From: Cunninghamia lanceolata
Taxonomy: Eukaryota > Streptophyta > Pinopsida > Cupressales > Cupressaceae
Length of the DNA: 64,000 nt
NCBI GenBank assembly: GCA_027924645.1
Contig: BSBN01000047.1
Location: forward strand, 9,114,001-9,178,000
Direction: 5' to 3'
Shown here in pieces: positions 1 to 10,874 of the stretch. The position numbers were made by a program, and so were the translations under genes. The notes beneath the pieces are model-generated. The model made no database searches. It was not told the origin of the DNA and saw only the letters and a program-made list of their open reading frames with translations. Within the stretch, counting starts at the first letter, position 1; each line of letters starts with the position of its first letter.

Positions 1-391
1 GCTCCGCCCCCTCCCCACACTCCCCACAACCCTCAAACACCCCGCGGGCCTCCTTTTCCCGCACTGTCTGCTCAACGGGCCGCCCACATCCTCCACCCCT
101 ATGGTCTTTGCAGACACTCCCCTCCACGGTCACCATTCCCTTCACCACTAACTTTGCGGCTAGTCCTCCAAACCGCCGCCAGTCACCCCACCGATAGTCA
201 ACTCTACCCATCCTCTACCATAAATTCCCCTATCAACATCGCCGCCGCTAGGGTTCTCCTCAATAGACCCTGCAAACCATCAAACAAAAATAATTTAGGG
301 CTTCAATAATTTTATAATGAGAGCCAAACAAAAATATTTAGGGTTTCAACTTTATCACAAATGAAAACAAGAAAATAAACATATACATCTA

Positions 392-402
392 TTTATAAAA
401 AG
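392..402 (+). promoter_or_regulatory. TATA box of element A 5' LTR
   Basis: TTTATAAAAAG lies in a conserved block that is identical in the 3' LTR (17404-17414). It is the best TATA match in the LTR and would place the start of R roughly 30 bases downstream, with about 1.1 kb of R-U5 before the primer site. The assignment is inferred from sequence only. Confidence 0.5.
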
Positions 403-419
403 GAAACCTAATTCATTAA

Positions 420-425
<6 letters not shown>

Positions 426-483
<58 letters not shown>
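426..483. repeat. (TA)n microsatellite
   Basis: A nearly pure AT dinucleotide run of about 55 bp lies just downstream of the LTR TATA box. The same site in the 3' LTR (about 17436-17450) has only a few TA units, so the run expanded in this copy after insertion. The open reading frame across it (poly Ile-Tyr) is meaningless. Confidence 0.95.
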
Positions 484-486
<3 letters not shown>

Positions 487-884
487 AAATATTTATAATT
501 ATATGAAGGTATCTTATGCATTTGATAAGTGGCCATTATAACCTGCAACAAAATTGAGAAAATGAGAAAATGAGAGAAAAAGATAAAGAAAGATAAAAGT
601 GAAAACAAAGAGGAGAAAATGAGAAAGTAGGGTTTTCACTCATAAGGAAAAATAATATTTTTATTGTTGCAAGAATTCAGGGCTAAGAGTATTATTAAAA
701 AAATTAATACTCCTTTATTCATGCTTGGGGCAATTTAATTAATGTAATTGAATTAAAACGTTGACTTAAACTCGACTTGGAAACCTAGTAAACTTTTTAA
801 TGTAGTTAGCAAATCCTGTTACAAGATCTGATGTACCAAGAAATTAGGAATAATGTAAATAATGCAGCGATAACTCTGATTGAT

Positions 885-1110
885 AGAAAACGTGAAAGAG
901 AACAAATTAATCTTAAACTATAGAAAACATGAAGGAGAACAGATGATAGGACTTTGTTGAAAAATGTTTTAAATTTTAGAAAACATGAAGGAGAACAAAT
1001 GATCAGACTTTGTTGAAAAATGTTTCAAAATTTTAGAAAACGTGAAGGAGAACAAATTAATATTAAATTACAGAAAACGTGAAGGAGAGAAAATGATCAG
1101 ACTTTGTTGA
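885..1110 (+). repeat. Five degenerate copies of an AGAAAACGTGAAGGAGAAC module
   Basis: The module recurs near 885, 922, 977, 1036 and 1072, with alternating spacers including a GATCAGACTTTGTTGAAAAATG segment. The same five copies occur in the 3' LTR at about 17866-18090, so the array predates this insertion and belongs to the family. It lies in the presumed R-U5 leader region. Confidence 0.85.
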
Positions 1111-1565
1111 AAAATGTTCAATTAACTTAATCAACTGTATTACCAATGTAACTAGTGTGATGTAAGAAATTTACTAATCCTAATTAGTAAACACCTTGAT
1201 CAAATTTAGTTTTAGTACAATAAACCCTACTCATGCCCGTGAGGTGTTATGCTGCCAGATTTTCTAGGAATTTAGGGTTTAGTTAGGTTAGTAAAGTTTA
1301 ACCCTATTAGTGACATTAAACGCATCACGATGACCCCCTTGATGGCCTTCTTGTGATTGGTATGCGCACGTGGGCATATTACCCCACTTTCAACTATATT
1401 GTTTACACCTTAAGCTTACGTCACCAAACATGCTTACACGAGCGAGGGGGTTTCTAGGGAAGCATGGAATTTTTTTTGATATTTCATGTCATGACCACAT
1501 GACAAATGTGGACATGGCACGTGTGATGCGTGTTGTGACTGCATAGGAAATGTGGGCATGACATT

Positions 1566-1577
1566 TGGTATCAGAGC
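1566..1577 (+). other. Primer-binding site of element A (initiator tRNA-Met)
   Basis: TGGTATCAGAGC is the complement of the 3' end of plant initiator tRNA-Met and sits two bases after the LTR end. This is the usual primer of plant chromoviruses and fixes the element's + orientation. Confidence 0.95.
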
Positions 1578-1658
1578 CCAAGTTTAAACACTGGGTGTAT
1601 TTGGGCACGTTATTTATTCCACAACTTTAATTAATTAGTGCCTAACTTGTTTTGTAGG

Positions 1659-3131
1659 ATGTCTCCCTAACGTGTTCAACGAGCATGATTGCACAATACT
1701 GCATCTGTTGAGGTGCACAGTGATTCCTCAAGAGAGAGATAGGTATCTGCAGTCATAGCAGATTAGCCAGTTACATTGGCACCACCAGTACTTGACATAG
1801 GTCCTCAGATTTAACAGACATTGCAAGCCATGTTAGAGAGGTTACCGCCAGCTATTCCAGTGCCACATGATGAGCCTCATGTTGATCTGCGAGAGGAGCC
1901 ATGTGAGGAGCCACATACTAAGTCACGTGCTGAGCCACATGTGGAGCCTCGCATTGATCTGTGAGAGGTGTCATGTATGGAGCCTTTTGTAGAGATACCT
2001 AATACTACAGTGGAGGAGGTAGGGTTAGCCTACCAAGCACGGAGTAGGAGTCCTCTGCGATACCTAAGACAAGATGAGACTGTGAGGGTAGAGCAGATAC
2101 ATCATGGACCTTATGAGTATGGTTTGGATGAGCCAGTTATAGGACTTAGAGACAGAGGAGATCCCATTAGAGACCTACTTAGGCTTAATCCGCCTACCTT
2201 CCTAGGAGCTACAGAGGGAGCTGAGGTTGAGGCATGGCTCATTAGTTTAGATAGGTGCTTCGTGTTGTGACCTTATGGGAGAAACATGAAAGCACGAGTG
2301 GCAGTACACCTTTTGAGAGATGCAACAGCTACTTGGTGGCGCACTGAGGAGTGCAAGTGTAAGTTATCCTTAGATACACTCACATGGGACATATTCATAG
2401 AGCACTTTAATGTGTGTTACTTGTCAGATCATTATAGACAGTGTCAGATAGATGAGTTCCATGAATTACAGCAAAGAGGACTCACGGTTGCTCAGTATGA
2501 GAGCTGATTTATTGATCTTTCCCATTATGCAAAGTATCTCCACCACTAGAAACTCCTAGTGCACAAATTCATCAGAGGTCTGAATCATGGAATAGCAAGA
2601 CCAGTGCATATGGTAGACCCCCAGACTATAAGTGAGGTTGTCGAAAAGGCTTATATTGTAGAGGAAATTTAGGGACAAGGGCAAAATTCATGCCTATAGT
2701 TTCAAGACCGTAATCACCAGCAACAGTAGAACTTTCATAGACCATAATCCACACCACAGAGAGGAGGATTCAATTCTTCATCATTACCTCCTAGGCCTCC
2801 ACAACAGTAGTAGCAGCAGCAGCATCAGCAAAGGTCTAGACCTCAGCAGAGGGCTCAGGGAGGACAGAACTATGGTTGGCAGTAGCAGGGCCTACGTAGG
2901 GATCAGAGACAATAGGGATCATCTGCAGGACCCACGAGGTCTCAGCAGTCTTATAGAGGTTCACAGGAGTCCATAGGATGGACTGGATAATAGCAGTTGG
3001 GAAGGACTCAATCAGGACAGTTGCAGGCTAGGGGGCCATGTTATGTATGTGGTGGGGCAGGGTATTTGGCCAGAGAGTGTCAACAAGGTTTCACAGTAGG
3101 GGGACAACCTCATTCAAGAGGATCTAAGTAG
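1659..3131 (+). pseudogene. gag: Element A gag (capsid/nucleocapsid) relic
   Basis: Gag forms the virus-like particle and binds genomic RNA. The start is placed at the ATG at 1659, 93 bases after the PBS; the equivalent ATG in element E is at the same distance. The frame is broken by TAA and TGA within the first ten codons. Longer open pieces are 1968-2270 (with an AEVEAWL-type capsid motif) and 2286-2507 (with TATWWRT, the conserved tryptophan region). A glutamine-rich basic linker follows at about 2700-3030. The zinc knuckle at 3043-3082 reads C-x2-C-x4-Y-x4-C, so the histidine ligand is changed to tyrosine. Most stops are TAG where glutamine is expected, or TGA where arginine is expected. 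Non-functional. Confidence 0.85.
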
Positions 3132-3640
3132 ACTGTACGAGATGTGGGCAAGTCTCACCGTATGTTTGCAGTGGTTGACAACCACCAGGCTGACTTCCAG
3201 GCCTCAGTTATTGAGACAACATGTATGATTGGGGATTTCCCCATCTCTATTCTTTTTGACTATGGAGCTATCGAATATTTTCTGTCTACATCATTAGTGG
3301 AATGTTGCAGGCTGGTGGCTTCTAGGCAGGACTTTAGGTGGGAGGTTGAGTTCACCTCAGGAGCTAGGATGTCAGTAGATACCTTGGTTCAGGATTGTGA
3401 GATTTCCTTGGGTTCCTTCACTACATCATGTGATCTTAGAGTTATGCCATTAGGAACCTATGGTGTAGTTTTGGGTATGGACTGGCTTGTGGCTCATAGA
3501 GCCAAGCTATATTGTTGTCAGAGAATGATTAGCTACTTAGATGACCATGGTACACCAGTTGAGATAGTGGGCATTCAGAAGCCCATGGCTGTTCGTATGA
3601 TATCCGCTCAGTAGCTTAAGTGTGGCATGCGGAAAGGATG
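3132..3640 (+). pseudogene. Element A aspartic protease relic
   Basis: This continues in the same frame as gag after a TAG near 3130, consistent with a single gag-pol polyprotein. The open piece 3144-3614 contains the protease core: ILFDYGA stands where the family has the D-[ST]-G-A active site (Asp kept, the next residue changed to Tyr), followed by the flap and GMDWL, the second conserved region of plant Ty3/gypsy proteases. The protease cleaves the polyprotein. The active-site change and flanking stops make activity unlikely. Confidence 0.85.
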
Positions 3641-3644
3641 TTAG

Positions 3645-5083
3645 ATGTTCACTATCACGGTTAGTAATAGATCAGAGGATGAGTCTAAGGCTTCTTTAGA
3701 TGATCACCCTATCCTGAGATATTTTTTTGATGTGTTCCCGCCCAAATTACTAGGTATGTCTCCATGCAGGGAGGTTGATTTCTACATCGATCTAGTGCCG
3801 GGTGCTAAGCCAGTGTCTCGTGCACCCTATATGATGACTACACATGAGCTTACAGAGCTCAAACTATAGTTAGAAAAGTTACTTAAGAAGGGGCACATCT
3901 GACCTAGCGTTTCACCTTGGGGCACATCAGTTATCTTCATGAAGAAGAAGGATGGGTCTCTTCGATTATGCATGGATTATAGGCAGTTGAATAAGGTGAC
4001 AGTGAAGTCCAGGTATCACAAATTGCACATCACAGAGGCAGATATTCATAAGACTACTTTTTGAACTAGATATGGCCATTACGAGTTCACAATGGTACCC
4101 TTTGATTTGACGAATGCCCCTGCAGTGTTCATGAGTCTCATGAACAGGGTGTTCTGAACTTACTTGGATCGGTTCATGATCATTTTCCTTGATGATATTT
4201 TGATCTCTTCACGGACCGAGGAGTAGCATGTGGATCATCTGCGTCAGGTTTTGCAGTGCTTATGAGAGCAGCAACTTTATGGCAACCTGGTGAAGTGTGC
4301 CTTCTTTAGGATAGAGGTGCAGTACTTGGGGCACATCCTATTAGGCAATGGAATCTCTGTAGATCCATCGAAGATCAAAGCTATTCAGGATTGGCCAGCA
4401 CCCACCAGTGTGACTGAGGTCAGGAGCTTTATGGGATTAGCCGGTTATTACCATAGATTCATTAAGGACTTTTCTAGGATAGCACATCCCATCACTTCCC
4501 TTCAGTAGAAAGGGAAGAGTTTCACTTGGACTGAGCGGTGTGAGAGAGCCTTTGGAGTCCTCACAGAGCATCTTATTAGCGCTCCTATTTAAGTGGTTCC
4601 AGATCCTTTAGAGGATTTTATTTTTTGCATAGATGCATCACTTGAGGGTTTGGGAGCCATGCTCATGTAGGGTGGTAGGGCAAATGCATATGAGTTGCAT
4701 AAGCTCAAGACACATGAGCTGAATTACTCTACTCATGATTTAGAGCTCACAGCAGTTGTACACGCCCTTGTTAGTTGGAGACACTTCCTTTTAGGTCGAC
4801 GCTTTGAGCTCCATTCGGATCACCATAGCTTGCAGTACATTTTCACACAACCAAATTTGAATGCTCGCTAGTGGCGTTGGATGGAGTTCTTATGCGAGTA
4901 TGACTTTGATGTCCTACATCAAAGGGAAGGAGAACGTGGTCACTGATGCCTTGAGTCGAAGGCGCCACGAGATCCTGACCTTGACATTGAGGGTGGACTT
5001 GAGAGAGCATATCTTACAACATCTTCCTGAAGATGAGTGGTTTCTTAAGGTACAACAGGAGATCTAGAAATAGAGGGCCCTTA
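3645..5083 (+). pseudogene. pol: Element A reverse transcriptase-RNase H relic, cut by element B
   Basis: The RT opens with SLDDHPILRYFFDVFP and proceeds through the finger motif ([19 protein letters not shown], about 3941-3990), the NAP motif and the catalytic FLDDIL (about 4188). About 28 codons are missing in frame at about 4016, where RY runs straight into HKLHI; the loss includes RT motif A with its first catalytic Asp. RNase H follows from about 4600 (FCIDAS carries its first Asp). Many TAG and TGA stops occur, for example at 4503, 4590 and 4668. The frame ends abruptly at 5083 in the RNase H-integrase linker, where B is inserted; it resumes at 12580. Confidence 0.92.
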
Positions 5084-5088
5084 AGGGC

Positions 5089-6788
5089 TAGTGCAGGAGC
5101 ACCCCTACAAGGCAGGACATAAGTTCATTGTTCGCATGTCAGGACATCAGTCTATTTTTAGTATGTTTGACTTCATGCTGTAATAAGGTCCATGGGACCA
5201 ATGCGTATGTGTTTGATCCACCTAGGAGAATGTGCAGGTAGTTAGCGTTCGTTATCAGGTTGTTTGAGCTGTCTTCTCCCAGCTGCTGGGAATCGAGTTG
5301 GTAGTACTCGTAGGATATTGCTATATATAACTCAGATCAGTTAGGGTTTGAGATCAGAGTAGTAGTTATGTTATGTTGTACTGGTGATTGAGTGAGATCC
5401 AGAGATCAGTCCAGACATTGTGAAACATTGTTGTTCGATAGTATTGTAGAAACAGGACATTTGTGTTTCATCTAAATAAGATCTCATCAATTGCATTATC
5501 TGGTTTATCAGCTGTTTATGTTTTGATTTTTGTTCTGATTACAGGTTAATGGATTCTTTCAACCCTTCCACCGGTTGATTCTGTGAATTGGTGGAATGGT
5601 CATGCATGTTAGTTTAGGTTGTATTTTAGTTTTCTGTTTATGCATTTCATTGTGTGGGAGATCGATTGGTAGCATGCTATGAATCAACCTAGCATCCTCA
5701 TGTGCTAGGGTTTAGGAAGATAAACTGTTAAGTTTTGATCTGAAGGTGATCTGGCCCGATCATCATGTTTTCTTTGTAAAATTGTGCGGTTCTGTGAGTT
5801 TGCATGCAGCTGACGGATATACAGGGATCTGCATGTGCTTTTCCAGATGGAGTGAATCGTATCGTCATCTACGAGTATATCGCTATCAGGATCAGGTTCT
5901 GAAGTTGGCAAAAATTACATGTTTCAAGTGCATCAGGATGATATAGGTTGGATATATACTCAGTGTATATATCATCGTCAAGATCACCTTTCATGTGTAT
6001 CCATCGTCCGCATATCGCTATCGCATGCAGAAGTGAAAGTTCACTTTTTGGCTAAGGACCGGAAAGGTCATCATCAGGATATTGAAAAGGTCACCGGATA
6101 TTCATTATCATGTTGCGGAGGATATAAGTGTCTTATATCCTGTTGACATCATCAACAGGTGCATTGACATCAGCATCGGGTGCAAGTGACGTCATCGTCA
6201 TCAGGATATTGCGAATATCACCCTATGCAAGTTCATCATGCTGTCGCTAAGTGTTTTGGCATCGGCGTAAGTCATCGGCATAAAGTTTGGTTAACATCAT
6301 CAGGATGTTTCAATATGACCTGATAAGTCATATCCTGATGCTGTTTGTTTAAAGAAGGTCGATATCAGGGTGACGTAAGCATCGAAGAAAAGGTGCATAA
6401 GGAATATCGTCATCAAGATATATGAGAGGAACCAGATATTTCATATCCTACTGACGAAGGGTGAAGATGATGCTAAACCTCATGATGCTGCCGATAGAGT
6501 TTGGCGCTAAGTGAATAGTGATCATCAGGAGGATAATTGTGTTCGTCGAGTATCATGATGCTGCTGACAGGCGAAAGGCAAAAGGCGATAAGGAAGTGAA
6601 CAGTAGTTAGCAGGAGGATATTTCATGCCTCTTCGAAATATGATGATGCTGTCTGTGTTAGCAAGAAATATGATGATGATGATAAGCCGATAGGTATTAC
6701 ATACTGCATGTCCAGGATTTTAACATGCTAGTGGATTAATGGCTTTTCCATCCTATTTGTAAGCTTCTATTGCGTTTCCTCTGCATCA
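5089..6788 (+). mobile_element. Element B 5' LTR
   Basis: 1700-bp LTR, the direct-repeat partner of 10875-12574. A TATA box lies about 235 bp in, so U3 is short and R-U5 long (about 1.4 kb). The right half (5870-6700) is dense in a short motif in both orientations (AGGATAT / ATATCCT) and in CATCAT or GATGAT runs; a local palindrome GGATATAAGTGTCTTATATCC lies near 6120. The ORFs inside it recur in the 3' LTR only because the LTRs are copies. Confidence 0.95.
5322..5330 (+). promoter_or_regulatory. TATA box of element B LTR
   Basis: TATATATAA in the context GATATTGC-TATATATAA-CTCAG is identical in the 3' LTR (about 11108-11116). Transcription would be expected to begin near 5355. Inferred from sequence only. 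Confidence 0.5.
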
Positions 6789-6791
6789 TAG

Positions 6792-6803
6792 TGGTATCAG
6801 AGC
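6792..6803 (+). other. Primer-binding site of element B (initiator tRNA-Met)
   Basis: TGGTATCAGAGC starts three bases after the 5' LTR end. It matches the 3' end of plant initiator tRNA-Met and fixes the + orientation. Confidence 0.96.
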
Positions 6804-6842
6804 AAAGGAAGGATCTTCTGGAAAAGATCAGGATATAGCAGG

Positions 6843-7960
6843 ATGTCAGATGAAGAAGGAACATCTGAGATTCCGGCAAGGATGACCAAAGTTGAGTTGG
6901 CAGTTCTGGTGAAGAAACAGATTGCAGAGAGCAAGGCTGTGAAGGCTCAGAATCAAGAATTGAAGGATGAGTTAGAGAAGTTGAGGAACAGAGTAGGTTC
7001 TGGTAGAGAAGAAGATAGGGAAGAAGAAGAGATCCCTAGTTGGAACGAGGAGGTCGTTCCTGTAGACCAGAGACCACTGTTGAACGCCTCAAGGCCATGG
7101 AGAGGAGAACCATGGATGTGAAATTAGATTTGCCAGTGTTTACAGGAAAGATGGAACCTGATTCAGTGATGGAGTGGATAGACTCCTTGAACAATTTCTT
7201 TGAAACAGAGGAGATACCAGAACAACAGAGGGTGAAAATAGCCTAGTCAAAAATGAAAGAAGCTGCCTTGACATGGTGGAATTTTGTCCAAGATGATAGA
7301 GTACAGGAAGGAAAGCGTAGAGTCACTACATGGAAGAAAATGATGGCATTAGTAAAGGAAGCTTATGTCCCATTGGATTACAGTATCCAATTACACAAGA
7401 GGAAGCAAAACCTGAAGCAGAAGGAGCTAGATGTCAGCTCATATACAGAAGAATTCATGAAACTTTGTATGAAAACAAAGGTAAAGGAAAGTGAAGAAGA
7501 GAAGGTAGCCAGATACCTTAATGGATTGAGGTTCAACATTCAGGAAGATTTAAGTCTGCATAATCCAGATACAGTTCAGAAATGCTTTCAGTTGGCATTG
7601 AAAGTGGAAGAGAAGTTAAAGAGAAAACAAGAACAACACAATAGAGGAAGAGGAAGACAACAAAGGGGTGGAAGAGGTCCTTTTAGAGGTAGAGGACATG
7701 GACATGGATATCAAGGAGAATCCAGTCATGACAATAGTAAGGGAAACAATAGTCAGAACCAGGGGGAAAATTATAGTCAGCAAGGAAACTTCAGAGGTAG
7801 AAGACCTTTCAGAGGAAGATCCCAGGGCAGAGGATCCATCAGATGTTATAACTGTAACAAAGAAGGCCATATAGCCAGCAGATGTCCAGAAAAGGCCACA
7901 AGCTCAACAGGAGAAAGGAGAACAAATCTGATCCAAGAACCTGATAATCAAAGTATGACA
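6843..7960 (+). pseudogene. gag: Element B gag relic with zinc knuckle
   Basis: The ATG at 6843 lies 40 bases after the PBS and begins an acidic, coiled-coil-like N-terminus rich in Glu and Lys (about residues 10-60). A frameshift occurs between about 7060 and 7100; the capsid domain then continues in another frame (LPVFTGKMEPDSVMEWIDSL, then EAALTWWNFV after a TAG at 7244 in a glutamine-like context). A basic RG/RGR-rich segment (7640-7830) precedes a canonical zinc knuckle at 7844-7885, CYNCNKEGHIASRC (C-x2-C-x4-H-x4-C), which packages RNA. Apart from one frameshift and one stop, this is well preserved. Confidence 0.93.
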
Positions 7961-8740
7961 AGCTCTAATGCTTTTCAGAGTGTGAATGCTCCTGATAATT
8001 ATGGATACCCAGAAAGTGGAGAGTCTCTAATGATGAGAAGAACAGTGACTACCATGAAGGTACCTGACAAAGAATCCCCTCAAAGAAAGTCTCTTTTCAG
8101 GACTATTTGCAAAGCAGGAGGTAAGGCATGTAAAGTTTTGATTGATGCTGGTTCTACTGAAAATTTTGTGTCTGAAGAAATGGTGACAAAGCTTAAGCTT
8201 AGGAGATTGCCTCACCCATCCCCATACAAAGTCTCATGGCTTACCCAAGGTCAGCAGACAATTGTAGAAGAGCAGGCTTGGGTAGAATTTCATATTGGAG
8301 CATATAAGGATAAGTTGTTGTTTGACATTACCACGATGGATGCTTGCAATCTTTTATTTGGTAGACCATGGCAGTATGATTTGAAGGCACAACATGATGG
8401 TGTTAGAAACACCTATACAATCACTAAAGATGGTAAGGTTATAAAGTTACTACCATTGACGGAGAAGGAGGAGAAATCTAAAGGAAAAGAGGTGAAGGTA
8501 ATGCTGATGGAAGGTAAACAGTTCATGAAAGAAGTAGCAGCAGAAGGTGCAGTTGCATATGCCCTAATCCCATGTATGAGGGTGAATAAAGAACAGCAGC
8601 AAGAAGTCAAGGAAGAGAAGAAGCAAAGGTTCATAGACCCAGCTATCCAAGAGCTATTGGATAAGTACAAAGGTATCATCTCAGAGGGAATGCCAAGATC
8701 TCTACCACCTGTCAGGGATATTAGTCACCGCATAGAATTC
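7961..8740 (+). pseudogene. Element B aspartic protease region
   Basis: This is in the same open frame as the zinc knuckle (the frame runs 7253-8779). The active-site region reads VLIDAGSTENFVS near 8130-8170: the catalytic Asp is present, but the usual D-[ST]-G is D-A-G. LLFGRPWQYD near 8355 is the second hydrophobic-Gly region of retroviral-type proteases. The linker to RT carries a one-base frameshift near 8741, after HRIEF, so RT lies in a different frame. Confidence 0.85.
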
Positions 8741-10488
8741 CAGGGTCAACACTTCCAAACAAAGCAGCCTATAAGCTAACTCCAGAATAGAATGCAGAAG
8801 TAGCCAGACAAATTGAAGAATTATTGGATTCAGGTCTGATTGGGAAAAGTTTAAGTCCATGTGCAGTACCAGCTGTACTAGCACCAAAGAAGGAAGGTAC
8901 TTGGAGGCTTTGCGCAGATTCCAGAGCTATTAACAAGATCACAATCAAGTATAGGTTTCCAATCCATAGGATAGAGGATTTACTTGACTGTTTGGGAGGT
9001 GCTAAGTATTTTACAAAAATAGATTTGAAGAGTGGATATCATCAGATCAGGATTAGGCCAGGAGATGAATGGAAAACAGCATTCAAAACTAATGAAGGGT
9101 TATATGAGTGGAAGGTTATGCCTTTTGGTTTATCTAATGCACCTAGTACTTTTATGAGGTTGATGAATGAGGTTTTGAAAGAGTTCATTGGTAAGTTTGT
9201 CATAGTATATCTAGATGACATTCTAATTTTCAGCAAAACAAAAGAAGAACATCTCAGACACATGAAATGGGTAGAAACCTTACAAGCTTTTACTTTTACA
9301 TTGAAGCATAAGAAAGGAGTCAAGAATAAAGTTGCAGATGCTTTGAGCAGGAGAGTTCTAACAGTCAACCAGATTCAGTTAGAAAGTGTTGGCATTGATT
9401 CACTAAAGACCATGTATGAGACTGATGAAGATTTTGGGGAGATATATCATGTATGTACTTCTTTTGGAGAGAAATATCATGCTGAATCCTCTAAACTTTT
9501 GATCCAGGATGGATTGTTGTTCAAAGGTGGACAGTTATGTATTCCAAGGTGTTCTATGAGGTTAAACATCATTAAGGAGAAACATTGTGGAGCTATGGCA
9601 GGTCATTTTGGTCTAGATAAGACTCTTGATCTTGTCCGAAGACATTACTTTTGGCCTAAGTTACAATCAGATGTCAGGAAGTTTGTAGAGACATGTGTGA
9701 TATGTCAGAAAGCTAAAGGCAGGTCGACTAATGCAGGTTTATATCAGCCCTTACCCATTCCTTCCAGACCATGGGAAAGCATAAGTATGGATTTTGTCTT
9801 GGGTTTACCAAGGACAAGGAAAGGGTTTGACAGTGTTTTTGTTGTAGTGGATAGATTCAGCAAAATGGCACATTTCTTGCCATGCAAAACCACTGCTGAT
9901 GCTTCATACATTGCAGATTTGTTTTTCAAGGAGATTGTCAGGATCCATGGATTGCCATTGAGCATAGTGTCAGATAGGGATGTGAAGTTTATTGGTCACT
10001 TCTGGAGAACTCTTTGGAAGAAACTTGGAACAAATTTGTCTTTTTCCTCTGCATATCATCCTCAAACGGATGGACAGACTGAAGTAGTGAACCGTTCTTT
10101 AGGAAATTTGCTTAGATGTTTGACAAAACAACATGGAGAAAAGTGGGATAATATTCTATCTCAAGCTGAATTTTCCTATAATGATACTGTCAATAGGAGC
10201 ACAGGGAAATCACCTTTCCAGATAGTTTATGGTGTGCATCCAAGAGGAATTTTGGAATTGAGAGATCTACCTACAGTAGACCCTGTTAGTGCAGAAGGAG
10301 AAGCTTTTGTAGAAGCCATAAAAGAGGTTCATGATCAAGTCAAGACCCAACTGCAACAAACCACCTTGAAGTATAAGGAATATGCTGATAAAAAGAAGAA
10401 GGATGTACAGTTTGATGTTGGTGACTTGGTATGGGTTCATTTAAAGAAGGACAGACTTCCTAAGGGCAAATATACTAAACTCATGTAG
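8741..10488 (+). pseudogene. pol: Element B RT (truncated) fused to RNase H tail and integrase
   Basis: The main open frame is 8824-10488, 554 codons. RT fingers and palm are present: KKEGTWRLCADSRAINK, motif A FTKIDLKSGYHQIRI and motif C YLDDILIFS (about 9210). Just after EEHLRHMK (about 9267) the protein jumps into the C-terminal end of RNase H (WVETLQAF...NKVADALSRR), so the RT thumb and most of RNase H are missing although the frame stays open. Integrase is full: HHCC zinc finger (H...H...CVICQ, about 9585-9710), catalytic core with SMDFVLGLP, VSDRDVKF and the Glu in TDGQTEVVNRS, then the C-terminal domain. It ends at a TAG (10486) in a glutamine-like context. The element cannot make a complete reverse transcriptase. 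Confidence 0.95.
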
Positions 10489-10866
10489 AGAAAAGTTGGA
10501 CCATGTCAGATTTTGCACAAGCATGGACAAAATGCTTATGAGATACAACTTCCCCCTGATCTTGGTTTGTCCCCTATATTCAATGTATGTGATTTAACTC
10601 CCTACAAGTCTAATCCAGATGCAGACCAGGAACTCCTCCAGGATACAGTCAATGATGACATTCCCAAGCATGATCCTCCACAGTTGCAGAAGGTTTTGGA
10701 CACCCGGGTGGTCAAACAGACCCGGAACAAACAGTACTTGGAGTATCTAGTATCTTGGCAGGGAAAACCTAATTTTGAAGTAGTATGGATGACTGAAGAG
10801 TAGATCCAGAACCATGGTGTAGATCTCCATACTCTCATCTCAAGTGGACTTGAGATTTCTTCTTCT
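10489..10866 (+). pseudogene. Element B integrase C-terminus and chromodomain
   Basis: After the TAG at 10486 the same frame continues with the integrase GPY/F-like segment (KVGPCQILHK...SPIFNVCDLTPY). A chromodomain-like tail follows at about 10690-10800 (QYLEYLVSWQGKPNFEVVW). Chromodomains at the integrase C-terminus direct chromoviruses to particular chromatin. A TAG at 10801 interrupts the tail, and the frame runs on toward the PPT. Confidence 0.9.
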
Positions 10867-10874
10867 GGGGAGTA
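10867..10874 (+). other. Polypurine tract of element B
   Basis: GGGGAGTA lies immediately before the 3' LTR start TGGTGCAGG. Its position matches the plus-strand priming site of LTR retrotransposons; it is short and imperfect. Confidence 0.75.

Larger units (their letters stand above)
1..1563 (+). mobile_element. Element A, 5' LTR (right-hand part)
   Basis: This is the last 1.56 kb of a long LTR whose start lies outside the window. It aligns along its whole length with about 17018-18537 of the 3' LTR, including the CT-rich opening, the TATA region, the repeated GAAGGAGAAC block and the terminal GGGCATGACA. It ends CA at 1563, two bases before the primer-binding site. The copies differ by scattered substitutions and by an expanded TA run at 426-483, so the insertion is old. 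No protein is encoded here. Confidence 0.93.

Noticed and set aside
408..608. Minus-strand ORF of alternating Ile and Tyr
   Set aside because: It is a translation of a TA microsatellite.
1566..1577. tRNA-Met-like sequences at the LTR borders as tRNA genes
   Set aside because: Only the 12-18 bases complementary to the tRNA 3' end are present; these are primer-binding sites.
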